A DNA stretch of 64,000 nucleotides from Arcicella sp040387735. Lineage in GTDB: Bacteria; Bacteroidota; Bacteroidia; Cytophagales; Spirosomataceae. The translations under genes were made by a program, and so were the position numbers. The stretch lies in contig JAZKDE010000027.1 of the NCBI GenBank assembly GCA_040387735.1, positions 1 through 64,000 on the forward strand, read 5' to 3'. This document shows positions 63,885-64,000 of the stretch, one piece after another (position 1 is the first letter of the stretch; every line of letters starts with the position of its first letter). Below the pieces are notes generated by a model. It was not told the DNA's origin. It did not search any database and saw only the letters and a program-made list of their open reading frames with translations.

Positions 63885-64000
63885 TATTGAATTTCCGCTT
63901 TGGCGAAAAAAAGTAGATACTTCTTTATTCAAAGATGCTGCAACGCCACTTCCTAAATTCTTATGGAGAATGTGGAATATTGATTCGTTATTTAATTTAT
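63865..64000 (+). CDS. Unidentified gene of the defence operon, 3' partial
   Basis: An ATG at 63865, inside the end of the SIR2 gene, opens a frame that runs to the window end (45 codons seen). It starts MKLERSDIEFPLWRKKVD and goes on with FKDAATPLPKFLWRMWNI. I do not recognise the family. The 20-bp overlap with the SIR2 gene in a +1-type frame shift argues that it is translated with it and belongs to the same system. Confidence 0.6.
   Translation, partial: MKLERSDIEFPLWRKKVDTSLFKDAATPLPKFLWRMWNIDSLFNL

Noticed and set aside
56771..64000. BREX, DISARM or a classical DndBCDE cluster
   Set aside because: There is no PglZ, no DNA methyltransferase, no DndD or DndE; DUF4007 with a PAPS-reductase-like gene points to the Ssp type.
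1..64000. tRNA, rRNA genes and CRISPR arrays
   Set aside because: No cloverleaf-like stretch, rRNA sequence or regularly spaced repeat was found on reading the gaps.

Overview
The window comes from a member of the Bacteroidota, most likely order Cytophagales (Spirosomaceae-like). Reasons: low GC; hybrid two-component sensors with propeller repeats; a type IX secretion (T9SS) C-terminal sorting domain; DUF2490, DUF2911 and DUF4105 proteins; several candidate promoters of the Bacteroidota type (TTG, about 19-21 nt, TAnnTTTG); and few visible Shine-Dalgarno sequences. Genus and species cannot be read from this window. It is a draft scaffold: two 10-N gaps (17534-17543 and 61114-61123) lie inside genes, and a third gene is broken by a frameshift near 1711. 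I saw no rRNA, tRNA, CRISPR array or insertion sequence.

Layout. 1-5.5 kb: a broken hybrid sensor/AraC regulator running in from the left, a PAP2 phosphatase, an S1/P1-type nuclease/phospholipase and a GNAT acetyltransferase. 5.5-13.5 kb: a ferritin-like protein, grpE-dnaJ, envelope proteins, a TlpA-like thioredoxin, a single-domain response regulator and an MBL hydrolase. 13.6-17 kb: a minus-strand run of housekeeping genes (MazG-like, dtd, mgtE, rsmA). 17-20.5 kb: a large PAS/GAF hybrid kinase, followed by a GC-rich structured intergenic block. 21-31.5 kb: a nucleoside transporter with a Gfo/Idh/MocA oxidoreductase, a small XRE locus, an acyltransferase, radA with an exact 205-bp duplication of its 3' part, and small membrane proteins. 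31.6-51.4 kb: mutS, a giant T9SS esterase-like protein, truA, a YebC-family gene, a serine hydrolase, corA, a purple acid phosphatase, a DeoR regulator with a 42-bp perfect palindrome, fumC, rsmI and a pterin dehydratase. 51.6-56.1 kb: a galactose locus (a GH5-like hydrolase, galT and galK, with a divergent AraC regulator).

56.7-64.0 kb is an accessory defence island, a tightly packed same-strand operon: DUF4007 protein, 1077-aa P-loop ATPase, PAPS-reductase-like sulfurtransferase, DUF262 protein, SIR2-like protein, and an unidentified gene cut by the window end. The first three match the SspB-SspC-SspD logic of single-strand DNA phosphorothioation. The usual SspE (DUF262 plus HNH nuclease) is replaced by a DUF262 protein with no visible nuclease domain and a separate SIR2 NADase-like protein. 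I infer a phosphorothioation-linked defence module in which recognition may be coupled to NAD+ depletion. No cysteine desulfurase (SspA) gene is visible in the window.

Regulatory and structural extras include many bidirectional terminators between convergent genes, a candidate 145-nt small RNA under a palindrome next to the DeoR gene, and a recurring class of long imperfect intergenic inverted repeats whose arms are made of short locus-specific repeated words.
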